The notes under the pieces: model-generated
Told to the model about the DNA's origin: nothing
What the model saw: the letters and a program-made list of their open reading frames with translations, nothing else
The model's database searches: none
Assembly (NCBI RefSeq): GCF_000275845.1
Contig: NW_006766888.1
Coordinates: forward strand, 1,060,084 to 1,124,083
DNA: 64,000 nt
Source of the DNA: Dichomitus squalens LYAD-421 SS1
Lineage: Eukaryota; Basidiomycota; Agaricomycetes; Polyporales; Polyporaceae
Direction: 5' to 3'
Program-made: the position numbers and the translations under genes
Shown here: positions 34,127 through 47,892 of the stretch, one piece after another
How positions within the stretch are numbered: position 1 is the first letter of the stretch
Layout of the letters: each line of letters begins with the position of its first letter

Positions 34127-34616
34127 GCTATCAGTGAGATGTTGATTGAGCGAATCAGAATAATCAGAATGTATTAGTCAATCATAGATACAAAGGCATA
34201 TAGAACATCACATTGGGCTCTGCTCATCTTGGAGACGTGCGCGCACAATGCAAAGCGAACAAAGGCTTCGCCAAAAAATATGCTGGCACGCTCGAGTAGA
34301 CATTGTACTCGCTTTCAACGAGCAAATCTATGCATTGCATTCATGGTGCAAGAAGTAGTACAAGGGATAGTAAGTACCGACTATGTGACAGTGCGTATGG
34401 GGTAACGAATTTGTGTGCGATTGTAGTGGGCGGTAGTCAAATGGGAGCAAGGAATAAACACTAAGTGACGTGCGAAAAAGGACGTGGTGTGATGGATATC
34501 AATACATAGACAGGAAATGTTTGTTGTGACCATGTTCCCCTCCTCCGAGCAAAGCATGCAAAGACGACCATACAACAAGCTAACAACCAAGAGACCAGAC
34601 GATGGCGATAGGGCGG
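34127..34616. other. Convergent intergenic region, no gene seen
   Basis: About 490 bp of A/T-richer sequence between the reductase and HMG-CoA reductase stops. Probably the two 3' UTRs. Confidence 0.5.
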
Positions 34617-37600
34617 TCACTTCGCCTCAACAACGTACCCTTGCGCTTGCGACGCCACTGACCTGTCGCTCTCGCTCGGGGTCGGTAGCTGGAACTTGGC
34701 CTCTTCGGGGCCCGGCGTGTGTGGCCGCGAGGGCAGGGGAGTGTTGAGCTGCGAGCGGTTGTGTGCAAGGTGTGCGCGAACAAGGTGGCCGGCGGCAAGT
34801 GCAGATATGAGCGAGAGCTCCCCAGCCATGACCGCGGACGCGACGATGCGAGCGAGCTGCTGCGCGTTCTGTCCAGGGTTGGTCGGGTGTGCGCCACGCA
34901 CGCCGAGCAGGTCCAGCACAGCACCTTGGGGCTCGAGGATAGTGCCACCACCGACAGTGCCGACCTCGATACAGGGCATGGTGATGGTCACGAGTAAGTC
35001 CTCGCCACCATTTGTTCTGCGGAGCATGGTCAACGTCGAAGTCGAACGCTTTACAGACAAAAAATACTTACGGCTCCATGAGGGTCATACAATTCGAGCT
35101 CTCCACGTTCTGCGCGGGGTCTTGACCAGTCGCAAGGAACACAGCGGTGAGGATGTTTGCTGCGTGCGCATTGAAGCCACCGACAGAGCCCGCCATCGCG
35201 CTTCCGATGAGGTTCTTCTTCGTGTTCACGTTGCACAAGCTCTCGACGGTGGTCTTGAGCACGCTCTTGACAACCTTGCCGGGAATGACCGCCTCCGCGA
35301 CTATGCTCTTGCCACGCCCCTCGATCCAGTTGATGGCAGCCGGCTTCTTATCCGTGCAGTAGTTGCCCGAAAGCGCAAGGACGATCATCTCAGGGAACTC
35401 ATGGCTGAGAACCTCGAGCGCCTTCTCCGTCGCCTTCGAGATCATGTTCATGCCCATCGCATCACCAGTGCGAGTCGCGAAGCGGACAAACAGCGTGCGG
35501 CCCGCGAGAGCGCACTTGATCTTCTGGAGTTTGGCGAAACGGGACGTCGACTCGAAGGCCTCCTTCACAGTCGCGTAGCCGTCCTCAGATTCAATCCATG
35601 CTTTCGCCTCAGCGGCGCGGACGATTGACGGGAAGTCGATGGCGGGACCACGGGTCATACCGTCGGCAGTGAGAACGGTCGTCACACCTCCGCCAGCGTT
35701 GAGAGCCTTGCAGCCACGAGACGTGGATGCAACGAGAGTACCCTCAGCGGTGGCCATCGGAATGGGATACATGAGACCATCGATCTTGAGCGGGCCGGCG
35801 ATACCGAGAGGAAGGGGCATGTAGCCGATGACGTTCTCGCAACACGCTCCCATGACGCGAGAGTAATCGTAGCCTTTCATCGGGATGGCCGAGTTCTCGA
35901 GTGTCTTCGTCCGCGAAGCACGAGCTAAAACGCGTCAATCAGCCCCACTGCCAGGCACAGATACACGCGAAGCGTGACTTACAGATGAGGGCGCGACGGA
36001 TGCGGACGGCGCGATCGAAGTCGCCGAGCATCTTCTCCAAAGCGTAGGCCGCAATCTTGCCAGTCTGACACAGAAGGATAACTTCCTCATCGTTGAGCGT
36101 CTTGAGCGCCACTGAAACAGGGCGGGGGCCATTCTCAAAGATGTCGACACACTCAGCGAGAGAGCGGACCTCGACCTGATCAGGCTCGACCTCAGGGGTC
36201 TGGGGCGTGATGGGCTCGAAGGGAGCGGGCGACCGGATAGGAAGGGCGTCTTGGAGCTTCTTGTCGACTGTCTCCAAATTGAGCGGGCGACTGAGCACAG
36301 ACATCGGGAGGCGAGGAACGGGGGCAGGCTCGGGCTCCGGAACTGGGACAGGTGCTGAGGCCTCAATGACGGGAGCGACGCTGGCCATGATCATCACAGG
36401 GGCCGGCGAGTGCTCCTCCTCAGGTTCGTCCGCAATTTTGACGATGGAACGGGCGCGTGAGCGGAATCTGACGCCCCGGTCGCGCACCGCACGCATAGCC
36501 GCGAGACCAGAACCAGCAGCGATGCCCTTCAGCAGGTAACCGTTGAGCGCAACGCTAACCGCGAGGAGCGCGACAATCCACTTCGAGACGACGGGATCAC
36601 CGACAAGCGAGCTCCATGAGGACATGAAGTCCTCGAACGCCTCGCCAGTGTTGGGCTTCGCAGTACGGGGAGCAGCGGTGGGAATGGCACGAACATAGAC
36701 CGGGGGAGCGACTTTGACGATGAGTTCGACCGGCTCCGTGCCCTCGACTAGATATGAGGCGCTCTCAGAGACGACAAGGGTAGAGAGAACGCTCGCGATG
36801 GCAGGGCTGGTGATGTCGACACGCCGAGAAGTGACAACTTCGGGAGCAGTCGCAAGCGGATGTCTCTGATGACGTGCGTTCGCGGTGGCAGGGGTGAGGG
36901 TAGTGCAGAAGTTTAGTATGTGGAGAGTCAGGAAGGAAGCAATCTGCAATGCAGCTTTATGTCAGCAGCTGAAGGTCGAGCAGACAACTATGCGACGAAC
37001 CAGGAGCAGCTTGAGCCTTGCCATAGGGTTCTCCTCAGCTTCCTGCAATTTGCCACCATCCTTCAGGAATGAGCCCTTGACGCCAATCGCAGAATCCGTA
37101 ACTCGCTCGCGCAAGTTCTTCGGAGCCTCCTGAGCTACGAGGTTCTGCTTGCTGCTGGTACGTGACAGAACACTGCGGACTGCCGTGCCGTTGGCCGTGA
37201 TGGCAGTGATGGAGCCAGAACGAGACCGGGACTTTGACATATCGCGGACCTTCTTGATGCGACGAACCTGTAATGTCAAGGTCAGCGAGAAGTTCCTCCA
37301 GGATTGATGATGGAGCGGGCGATCACGTGTCGTATTCACGTAAACGGCAATAACGGCGCCAGCCGATAAGGGAAAGGAGAAGGCAATGCGAACAAGACAC
37401 ACCTCCACCATGATGGTCAACACTGCCGTGTACAGTGTGAAAGTCATCACGCAATCCATGGCAAGGGAAACGGCGGCGACGGCGCAGAACTCCTTCAGGC
37501 CCCCAACGCGGCTATTGACACCAACAAAGAGGACGGCGATTTCCAGAGCATAGTCCCGGAGAATGACGTTGCCGACACGATCGAGCGCTTCGAGGATGAC

Positions 37601-38785
37601 GTCGCCGGCTGTTTTCATGCGACCGTCTTCTTGGGGCTTGAGCATGTGGGGGTGCGCCATCACTGCACGCGCAAGACGCAGAGGCTTATCGAATCCAACG
37701 GTGCAGACCAAGAAAGGTAAGGCTTCGGTCAGCGCGATGGGATCAAGCGGGATGTCCAATGATCGGCATAGAGGAAGGGTAAAGAGGAACGAAATGATGG
37801 CGGATGAGAAGATGCCAGTGGACAGCCAGAAGTTCGAACCCAATGCACGCGAAGACAGGAACAGCCTCAAGAAGGTCAGATGCATCAGGATGTAACCCGT
37901 TAGCACGACTAGAATGTCCAGCGAGTCCGCTTTCTATTGCGAAGCTCAGCACGTGACACCTCCGTAGAGGCGATATTCAACGTACCTTGGTGAGCTCCCA
38001 GAAGCGCAAGACGAGCGCGCTGAGCGCGTATGCGACCCACTTGCTGCTCTTCATCTCCCTGATGCTCTCCTGACCAGCATCAACATCATACTTGACTCCA
38101 TCAACCGTGATCGACTTCTCGTTCCTGAGCACGCTGAGCCAATCCTCCCGAGTTCCAGGCTTGAAGGAAAGGGTAAGAACAGGAGACGACCCGGGCTCCG
38201 AGACATTGACGAAGCACGCAGACTCGGAAGAGTTTGAGTGGTGGCAGATGGACGAGTACGGCTTGCCAGAGGGACCGGGGAGCTCTGTTACAAGATACTG
38301 CGCGATAGAAGAAGCGTCCAGGGGAGCAGACTATAACAGCTTGTTAGCACACCAGAACGACCAACTGAAATGTGAAGCACCACGCAGCTTCACGGAGACA
38401 GGGGTGCGAGGGATGGGAGGATGAGGACATTTGGGCCGAAGAAGCTATGCATGATGGCGCAGTGGGGATATGAAGCACTCACTGCCTGTGCGTTGTCATC
38501 TAGGGTGAAGATGACCTGCTGCAACTCCAATGCGTTAATGCTACCACCCGGATGCTTCCAGGCCTCCGTCCAGTCGTGTCGAGACACAGCAACCCATTCA
38601 CCGTCGGTAAGCCGCGCGTATGTCGGGCGCAGGGCAGGCGGTTGCGACGAGGCGAAGAAGGAAGAGTGCTTAATGCCAGAGAGGATGTGGAAGTATGCGA
38701 GAGTCGCGAGGACAAAGACGGAGACACACGTCTCAATGGGGGAGAAGACGGTGTGGGTGGACAGCGGTCGTAAGACGGCGCGCAT
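34617..38785 (-). CDS. HMG1: 3-hydroxy-3-methylglutaryl-CoA reductase
   Basis: ER-membrane enzyme making mevalonate, the controlled step of ergosterol and isoprenoid synthesis. The ATG at 38785 opens [20 protein letters not shown], the usual basidiomycete start; the upstream in-frame codon at 38809 is TTG. The N-terminal half has an ER helix, a lumenal loop, then the sterol-sensing domain between about 37,950 and 37,270 ([55 protein letters not shown]). A Pro/Glu-rich linker near 36,400-36,200 leads to the catalytic part: [77 protein letters not shown] and the catalytic His in [12 protein letters not shown]. All signature motifs are intact. Introns are about 50-60 nt, one between TLMEP and TNGGED near 35,060. 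The SSD implies sterol-dependent feedback. Confidence 0.96.
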
Positions 38786-41700
38786 ATTGGGAAACGGGTG
38801 GGAGAGCAAGTAGTAGAAGTGTGGGAGGGAAGACGAAACGCAGTTCGGCCCAATAAATGGAGGGAATAAGTAGGTCTATGGAGTGGAATTAGCAGGCGTT
38901 GCGTGAGCTGCAGTGGACATATGGAGACATAGTTAGAAGATTATGGAGCGGGTAATGGTACGAGAGGAATACGTGGAGCGCGTTCGCACATACCTTGCAG
39001 ACGACCTGCACCGACTGCGGTCTAGAGTTCGTCTATGGCGGCGGGGCCTTTGGTGCGGGCGCGGATGAGCGCGCCTGCGGAGAGGTTGTCGATGAAGACG
39101 GCGTCGACACGAGCGACGAGGGCGAGGGAGAGCGGGGCCCTGGGGAAAGAGATGGGGATGGGGGAGAGCTGGTGGAACGATCGGTTGCCCAATTATTCGT
39201 CCGGCTAATAACTCATCAACTCCCTTCTATATATGGTATCGTACCTTCCCGTCCAGATCATCCGGCTAGCGCTCACGGCGAGGCCGCCAGCGCTTATATG
39301 CCATCCTCCGCTCCGGTTCTCAAAGCCTCAAATATGCGAGCCGCCATCCCTCTTCAGGAGCCCTTGCTCTTTGCGCCTGATAGTGTCGGCCACAGCAGCC
39401 CCGCCAGCCCCCTATCTCACCCGCCTGTTGAATGGTAGACCTCGCCGACATCTGACTACCGACTATTGTCTCCAGCATATTGTTTCCGGTCCTATCTGAA
39501 CCTCCGTCTCCATTTCTGCAGGTCAGACCACCTCCACGGGAGGTCCGATCGTCCACGGCCTGGAAAGGCTGGAGATTACCGGATTGTAGGTTTTGTCCTG
39601 ACGCACGTCTGTGTCCCATTCCTTGTTCCGTGCCAACTTCCGACGGAGATCGTTCCATCCTCCGGCGCTAACCTCTCCGGACGGGCGCCATGCCTTGTGA
39701 GGCCGCCAGCCTGCAATCAACATTTTAGCTCTCCGACTTACGTCCGGCCGACTGATGAAGTCAACTCAGCCCATCTGTGTTTGCAGAACAATCGTCAGTG
39801 GAGACCCCTCCGTGGCTTGCGCAAGAAGGAGTGCCCGGAAAATATTTAACAGCGCAAGAACCTGTCAATCTCCGCGGCAATAGCCCGCCTCGACTTGAAG
39901 GCGGAGCAGACGGAGCCCTGGTAGTGCCGTACTCACTTGCACGAGACCTCATTTCCATGCAGCATGTCAACCTCGCACTGAATCCGATCAGCCGAGGGAT
40001 ACCCGCCGCACGCTGAATAGCTCCCGCCACCACTACACTCGTCACGCATGATACACAGGTACCCTTCAAAGGTGGCAAGTCTGAGTGTAGCCTATGATAG
40101 CGACCATATCACGGTAAGCACAGCCGGTCCCAATGAGGCCTATATCGTGCCATCTGATATCTCCCGCCATAGGTAAGTACCTGTCATACTCGTATGTTTC
40201 GACTGAAATGTCAAACGCATGCATCTGACGCTCTATGCTGGACGACCGCAGCGCAACAGATCGCTCGTCAGCCTACAGGATAGCGGTCAACGTGCGTAAG
40301 CTTTATCTCCTGACATGCAAATTGATTGTCCATCCTTCACACCATTATGCCTTACCCAATCGCGCGGGTCCCCAAATGTGGCGTCCATCAGGCTGCTCTA
40401 CCTCCATTCAACCTTCGCCAGCCCTTCCGCGGTCAGGCCACCCTCTTATCTCTGCTACAAGACGCCCTGCAAATGGTTCGACGCACTTTCGCCGCCTCAA
40501 CTGTCAACTCTGTCTCCTTATCTCGCACCCTGCATCAGCTCGTCGCGCCCGTATATCATACTAGCCTCACATGAGCGAGAGAGAAGACGGTTGTGCATGG
40601 TCCCTTGTATCATGTAAGAACTTCACAATATTGGGGGAAGCACTAGCTCGGGTCTACCTTCCCAAACTTATACTAGTCGCAAGACTCGGCAATAGTAGCA
40701 CTACACCCGGGTCAAGACGTAAACAACGCTCCTCGCAGTGCACCAATACTGGTATCGGGCTAGGTAGTTTCGGTACACAACAGAGTGGCGCTGAAACCGT
40801 GCGGAGCATGTCTGCGACCTGCATAACGCACCCCATTTCCCGCATTCCGCTATCGCGACCCCGGCCCTCACTGCGCTGAGACCAGGGTGGCGATTCACGT
40901 CCCGACAGTTCCTAAAAACCGGACCAACAAGCACCTACAGTAAGGGGTAGTTGCACGATCGTGTTTGATTGACGAGTCGAACAAACAACTCCAGTGATTT
41001 CCTCCATCATATGACTTGCGATATCGGCTTTCGCGGTTCAGAAGAACCTTATGCTTGCCCGAATTCTGGACGGCTTCGACACGAGATGTCCATACTGAAA
41101 CGAGACTAGCTGAGAAGGACGCGTGTGCCTGGCTGCAACCCGCGAGTCATGCGCTCCTATGTATGACGCTTGCCAGGTAATGTTGCGAAGGCGACCCTCA
41201 ATGCTCCGTAGGAGATCGTAATAGTGCTGCAGATGTCACCATGTCATTCGCCCACTGGCAGGCAATACACAGCCTTGCAATGCAGCATCGTTAGATCTAC
41301 TGACTTGCCACTAGAAAGGGATGGGCCCACCATTACCGTGCCCTTCGGTATTTCCGGGCCTGCCTTCACGGAAGCATTTCCCCCGTTACGCTCATGCTCC
41401 GGGACCCATTGGCTGTGCGAATGACATACACTGGCTTCTAACCAGGAATTGACCTAGACGGTTTTTGTACCAATCACACGGGGCAATTGGAGCCTCATCT
41501 GGGAAACTCGTCGCGGGAACCTGTCGCTTGTATATCGCTACTTTCTTTCGGCTGTGGTATCGATGGGGCTTATGGCTTTCGGCTTCGCACCGCTGTACTG
41601 CCGCCAAGGTCAAGTAGATATCTGTGGCGGCGTATGCAGTAAGTAGTCACTGCAGCTGACATTCTACAGTCAGTATGGCAAAGATGACCATCAGGTCCTT

Positions 41701-44187
41701 CTCAGACTTACGTACGCTCTTATGCCTTAGCCCATATTCGTGAGGCCTTTGTACTAGTACACGCGTGGGCATACTGCTAGAGTCGATATCAGCGCGATGC
41801 AATCTTACCAAGGCCACGACGGCCTTAGTGGCTGTCTTCGCTAGTTCTCAATGGTACCATGAATTATATGCTTCCAACGCTGGACGCCTATTGTCGTGGG
41901 TTACAGTTACTCGACCCTCTGGGATACACGGTCGAGAAGCTGTCGCTTATATGCCTACTAGGCCGCACTATCTGTTGCGAGTAAACACCACTATGCGTCT
42001 GGGTACTCACGATTCGTACCGCTTCTTCTAGTGAATGTTGTTGACATCTCCCCTCGAGACATGACGGATGCGGCACTTGTTCGAGCCGCGACGGCATTGT
42101 CCATTGACCGGACCACATGCACGGACTACTAGTAACTCGTTGCTCTGGCTTCAGCCGGGCGGTATGTGCATTGATAATCGTTCCTTGGGCTGCCAATCCG
42201 TCGAGGCTCCCTGCATCTCAGTTTCCTGTCACTGAATGTCAACCCGACCCGTCAGAATCGCGGATCTCGAAGACAAGGGCATGTACGAAGACGAAACATG
42301 GAACTTCTCAATGTCCACGCACCGATATTCCCGGAACCGGGTTCGACCGCGTGACAAGGTCGTAAATCGGACAAACCTTGAGACACAACTCGCGATATGC
42401 GCGGGACGTCCAACCAGCGCAGCACGTGAGCCAATGCTGTGCCTGTGCACCAGAACCTATGGCGCATATATGAGACATTCCGACAAGGATGGATCATTCA
42501 CAAGACTCGACTGGGCACTGACTGCTGCGAGACGCCGGGACCTCTTCTGCATCGGACTTTGACATGCCGCTGAGCTCGTAAAGCGATGTCTCACAGTCAT
42601 GCCCCGCTGAGAGTTGCTGTGTGTGCGAGATGCGCACCCTGGGAGACGTCCTTCGCTTCCGCGATTCACGGCTGCCAGGCACAGTCGGTTGGAACACTGA
42701 ATGCCGGCTGCGCCCACTCTCGAACAATCTTGAACACGACGTGCGGGGTCCGAGTAGTACGGGCGCGACGTACATACAAATACAAGCTGTGCGCTGTTCC
42801 AGATCGTGCGACGCGCAGCGTCTCCATGGAGGGCGCAGATCGCGGGCGGCCCCGAATCATCGGATGTTGTGCGTGATCTGTCGTGCGTCTAGCGTTGAAC
42901 GGAGCCCACGAAGCCTCCAGTGAAGACGCACGGGCGCGAGCGTATGCGGTCTCGGGAGAGTCACGGTAGGATGTTAGAGACAGCATCAGAACATCCGAAA
43001 GATCGCAAAAGACAAGAGGGGTTCGAAATAAGAACTCACCCACTTCCGCCCACCCACAATGTGCTTTAGGTAGATGGTTTGGCGGCCTGAGAGCACGGAG
43101 GGTACCAATCGATATAGAATGCTATTCCGTGCCTGATCAGGATCAGATGCACAGACGTTACAACACGGCGTAATGTACGGTAAGTCATATTGTTCCATGC
43201 TGAAGCTGCCTACAAGATGCAAATGCGCAGTGAGTGAACGGACGCTCGTGCTGTGATGAGGACGGAATATGTATTACACTGCGGACAAGAAATCCACGAC
43301 CCATCCAGTGTGATGTCAATATGCGAAACGATGTACTGGTGGGGCAAAGCCAATAGCGATGCGCAACGGATATGTGCTATGCAAGAAACATCTGAACAAT
43401 GCGAGGGAGTCAGATGGTCTCTCCCAAAAGGTATCGTATCGAATGCAGATATGGAAGGCAGTAAGTAAGCAATATATGCAGCAGAGTGAGCAAAGCAAAG
43501 ATAACTTATATCAGGGAAAGATAAAATCGACAGTGCATTGTAAGACGATATATGATAAGATACAGCGTCTTAGTGTCGGAACGTGGAGGGGGCATGAAGA
43601 ATCGTCATTATTGCTCTTGCGCGAGGGCAAAGCTCAGTTTTCGAGTTGGACCCGCGGGTAGAGGGACTTGGGAAGATGCGCGGAGCGCACATGGTGGCCA
43701 GGGGTTTCGGGATGCTCCGGTTCAAAGTCCAGGCTGAAGCGTGGTCCGCGACAGGTAGGACGCGGCGACTTGAGAATTACGGGAGGGTACCTGGCGCCGA
43801 CCAGCTGGACGAGTATAGGAAATCCGCGCGCCCTACACGGGCACGCGTTCCAGAGATACTCCATTGGAGCGCAGGTACCGAGTACAGGGGTACCTCGCGG
43901 GTGGCAGGGCGTAAGGCACAGGAACCAGACACAGCAGCGTTTTGTGGGTGCATGGGTGACAACTGGGGAAGGGGGATTAACGCTGACAGATTGAGTTTGA
44001 GGTACGCGGAGGGCGGTCCAGGTAACGCGAACAGGAACTAAGTTAGACCTTCGAGCAGTCGCGACGGGAGTGGGCATATCTGGCACTCGTGTTCTCTGAC
44101 AGGCGAGCATCCGAGCACCGGCATTAGTGCGACCACCAATGACAGTCCAGCGCGCTGGAATGAGTCATAATTGCGAACGCTGTGCGG
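38786..44187. other. Gene-poor region of about 5.4 kb
   Basis: The first 200-400 bp must hold the HMG-CoA reductase promoter. A TATATATGG motif at about 39,228 on the plus strand is followed by a 46-codon frame at 39,299, which is weak. Many frames of 60-125 codons occur on both strands, but none shows a known motif. Short stretches look mildly coding (for example VVDISPRDMTDAALVRAATA near 42,040) without a complete gene model. Could be degraded mobile-element or gene remnants, or plain intergenic DNA. Confidence 0.5.
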
Positions 44188-46529
44188 TCAGAGGAGCTTG
44201 GATGCACGAAGATGCTCGCGTAGGACCATATCTTTGACTGCCACCAGGAAATCATAGTCAGCGGAGATGTTCCGACTTCCCAAGGAATCTCACGGATGTG
44301 AACATACCCGAGGCAATGATGCCGCCTGTGGTAGTTGTGTCCTGACAGCACGAAATAACGTGAGCTTAGAAACGGAATTGAATGCCTGATCCCACGCACG
44401 GTGACGGAGGTGCAGAACCCGTAAAATTTCCGCGGAATCGGCGAATGTTCACGGTGGATGGCGCTGAACTTGCTCTTGAAGTCTGTAGGACATCCCATCA
44501 ACGTCGCCGCAAGAGAGATTGTGTGCATATACCCACACTTCTGCGCAACCTCGGGGTCGTTCGCCCGATCTCCGAAGCTGCGCACATACTTTTGCAGTCG
44601 GACGCCAGACTTCAGCTTCGATTCCAGGATATCGCACTTGTTCAGGAACAGCACTAGATCGACCTTAGCAAGTAGCTTGTTCGAGCAGACCTCTTTCCAC
44701 AGGAGGACACTATCCTCCTACATCACGATGGTCAGAAGACGCACATTGGGAAGGAAAGGGCCTACGCACTAGCCGGTTTACGCTCCGGTCCTCAACAAGT
44801 ACCTGATCGAAAGCGGATATAGGTGCCAAGAAGATGATCGCTATATCGCTATGAATTCGTGGATGAACGTCATGCCATGATCATGAAAACTCACCATTCA
44901 CTGTGTTCGGTTAAATATCGAACATGAGGCTGAATGCGTGCGTATCAGAAGCATGATGCTCACCATCATCGAAGAATGGTACCCATGTAGCTGAGATTTA
45001 GTCTGTCAGCTGTGGCCTACAGAATACCGGAAGTTGATTTAACTCACGCCGCTGAGGTGACGCACGTCAGCAACATACCACAGGGAAGGGGGGAAACGCT
45101 TCCTGACCTGTGAACGTGACCCGCCCACGTCAATGATTCGCCATTCCGTACCCCGTTCATCACCCGCTTCCATGTGGAAGCTGTATTCCGATACCCCCAC
45201 GGTCTTCAAGCGCGCTTTCAGCACGTCGTCTGTGAAGTTACGTGAGCGTGTGACGCGGATGGACAGCCTTGCGCAACCAACCGTCGGAAGGGAAGTACTG
45301 TAATGAGGTGACTCTGTCCAAGTCGTTCAGGTAGCTGCCGAATGTAAGCGCTCATGTATGGTCATCGATGCTGGGGGCAAATGCTCACAATCCGGGGCTT
45401 TCCTCCAGCCGTATCTTTCGTCTTCGCAGAATCTGGCGAACCACAGGGTCATTCCACAAAGTGACGATATCTGTCCTGCAGTGGTGGAGGACGGCCTGCG
45501 ACTCGTCCACGGTCTCTTGTCCTGTCGTGCCCGCGGACTGAGGCCGACCGTGACTGCGCAATTTCCACGCTGCTCCTGGGCGGACGAAGATTTCCTTATG
45601 TTGAGACGAATGGGCGAATTGGCGGCTATTCCAAGGGGGACCGACGTTGCCGTTCACGCTATTGCTGCCGCCGTAGCCAAGAGTCGTAGCCTCATGCTCG
45701 TTTGGTGGTACAAGCTTCGCGATGAGGAGCGACTCTATGTGCCGGAGGGGGTGTAGTCGTCTGCGCAGGTCTTCAAGGTGTGTGGGTAGTTGGACATGGC
45801 TCTCAGACTCTGAATCCGAGTCGGGATCAGAGGTGTATGGGGTGGAGGGATAAACGTCGCGTCGCCGGATATCGTTGAGCGTATCCAAGAGAGTGTGTAT
45901 GGATCGGACGATGTTGAGTTGAATTACGGCACGCCATAGGACACGTTCCTCGCGGAAGGCGTTGGGGGTATATAATCTCTGGAATTCTACCAAGACGGTT
46001 AGCGCGTCGAAACAGAAAATGTGCACCAATTGGTGTGGAACGCCGAGCGCCGCTCATCGACCGGGGACATAAGGCACGGGCGTCGGGGGCTGGCTTCGCT
46101 TGGGTCGACACGGGCCGATGGGGTCTGTGGAAAGTGAAGAAGTTCTACGACCCCGCGCGAAGTCGTCGATCTCCTGGTCTTCTATGCGCGCCCAGAAATG
46201 CAGCCCGTCCACAACATATCAAACTGACTCACGGCGAAGGGTAGTCGATTTGCCTGAAAATGTATGGATTGATATGCAGGTACAGGGACGCGTCGAGGCA
46301 CATGAAACGGACCTGACTCGCTCTGGCCGAGGAGGAGGAGACGGACAAGCTTCTGTTTCTTGCGCTGCTGCTTCTCGATGCGGATAGACTCGTCTATGGC
46401 CAAACTGACGCGCTTTGCAGCCTCCTCCTCGGCCAGACGGGACGTCTTCTCCTCCTCGGACTCGTCTATGGGCGGCCTGAGTGCGGCAGAGAGCGGATCG
46501 CGGTCGGAGAGGTCGCGGGTGGGTGGCAT
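44188..46529 (-). CDS. Guanine nucleotide-binding protein alpha subunit, non-canonical basidiomycete type
   Basis: GTP-binding signal transducer of the G-alpha family. Multi-exon on the minus strand. G1 is GQSESGKSTTLR, split by an intron inside SG|KST. An intron of about 235 nt leads to QFQRLYTPNAF and WRAVIQLNIVRSIHTLL. The helical domain carries an insertion with an acidic run (PDSDSESES, near 45,810) and a long loop up to about 45,590. Switch I is ARLKTVGVSEYSF (Arg and Thr present), G3 is IIDVGGSRSQRHAW, G4 is LVLFLNKCDI and G5 is TSVT. The protein ends VLREHLRASKLL at 44188. Unlike canonical G-alpha, the N-terminus is MPPTRDLSDRDPLSAAL, with no Gly at position 2, so myristoylation is not possible. 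A charged 70-residue N-terminal helix (SRLAEEEAAKRVSLAIDES) precedes G1. Receptor coupling is unknown. Confidence 0.88.
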
Positions 46530-47326
46530 GGGGGTCGTGGGGGAAACCAGGACGGACGCGGGGGGGTCTTGAGGGAGGAGGGAGATGCGGAGAGCGAAAA
46601 GATGACAGACATATGAACGCTCAGCAGGAAATCCGAGTCCAGCTCGCGACGGTCAGCCAGGCGCCCGTCAGCGCGTCCGAACACCCGCTCCGACCCCGCC
46701 GGCTCGTCCGGGTGTATCATTTCTCCCATCCCCGGCGACCAGCGATCATGCACATGCACCGCCTCCCACTCACCCACCACCACATGCACTTCACCACCTC
46801 CCATCTCTTCGCCTACACGCTGAAACGCAATGTGCTGCTGAGCGTCCTGTCCTCCATCAGTCGACCGTCCCATCATCGCCAGCCACACTGTTAGCTACTT
46901 ATGCAAAGCGCAGTAAGGCTCACCCTTGCTTTTCAACTTTGGCCGTCCGCTGATCGCTTCTGATTGCTTGGCCTGCGGAGCGTGCATGTGAGAACGATGT
47001 ACGTCCATGCCACCTCCAGCGTCCGGCATCCTCCTCACCTTCGCCACCAGTCAGGGTACAGAAGTTTGTTCTCCGTAAGCTGCCTCACGCAGGCCGTGCC
47101 TGTTCGTCAGGCACCGAAGCACCGCGGAGACTCTGCTATGGCCTTCCAATCGCCTTGTTGGCGTTCTCATTCGCCATGAGGCCGATCCGGTTCCATCATG
47201 CGGACCCACTTACAGTCGACACATCGCGAGATGTCCCTTCAAGCCACAGCAGATAGAGCAGGGCGCTTCAATGCCCTGTGTCCTCTGTCTGGATGTAGAC
47301 ATGGCTCGGCGTGTTGAGAGCCTATA

Positions 47327-47451
47327 GGCGTGTTCAATTCTTGTCGCTCGCTCATTTGTTCGCGCGCCTACCGGGCGCCTGCCTACCTGGATTCAAGGTC
47401 AGCTCAAGCGCCTGTAGCAAAGCAAGCAGAGGTGCGCAGGCAGCGGGTGCA
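47327..47451 (+). repeat. Left arm of the inverted-repeat element
   Basis: About 125 bp from GGCGTGTTCAATTC to GCGGGTGCA. It differs from the right arm at roughly ten positions. Confidence 0.85.
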
Positions 47452-47767
47452 GCGAGATCGACGGGATCGTCCTATGCTAGGTTTGTTATACCCAGAAAAC
47501 CTGTCCGGAGAGTGGATGGAGACATCGGGAGAGCGTTATAGACTCGTTGCTCGAGAATAATCGTACATAATGCGCCCAAATCCGAACCAGATTCGGCACG
47601 ACATACATACGGTTCACCTGGGGTTGCCGCTGTAAGCCTGATGGCAATTGGACCCAAAACCTTGCGGGACGACTCCGCGTCTCGAGTTATAGAGCTCTCT
47701 AGATTTCGAATCGTCAAGTTTTCGCGGCGCTCCTTAGTCCCAGCTCGCGACCCTCATGTGGTCATGT

Positions 47768-47892
47768 TGCACCCGCCGCCTGCCCCCCTCTGCTTGCTGT
47801 GCTACAGGCGCTTGAGCTGACCTTGAATCCAGGTAGGCAGGCGCCCGTTAAGCGCGCGAGGAAATGAGCGAGCGACAAGAATTGAACACGCC
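47768..47892 (-). repeat. Right arm of the inverted-repeat element
   Basis: Reverse complement of the left arm, roughly 90% identical by eye, starting TGCACCCGCCGCC and ending GAATTGAACACGCC on the plus strand. Confidence 0.85.

Noticed and set aside
39299..39439. 46-codon frame downstream of a TATATATGG motif
   Set aside because: Low-complexity Pro/Ser/Ala product and no other gene-like evidence. Mentioned only within the gene-poor region.
42236..42562. 108-codon frame on the plus strand (MSTRPVRIADLEDKG...)
   Set aside because: No recognised motif, no supporting introns, and overlapping frames of similar length on the other strand. Not enough to call a gene.
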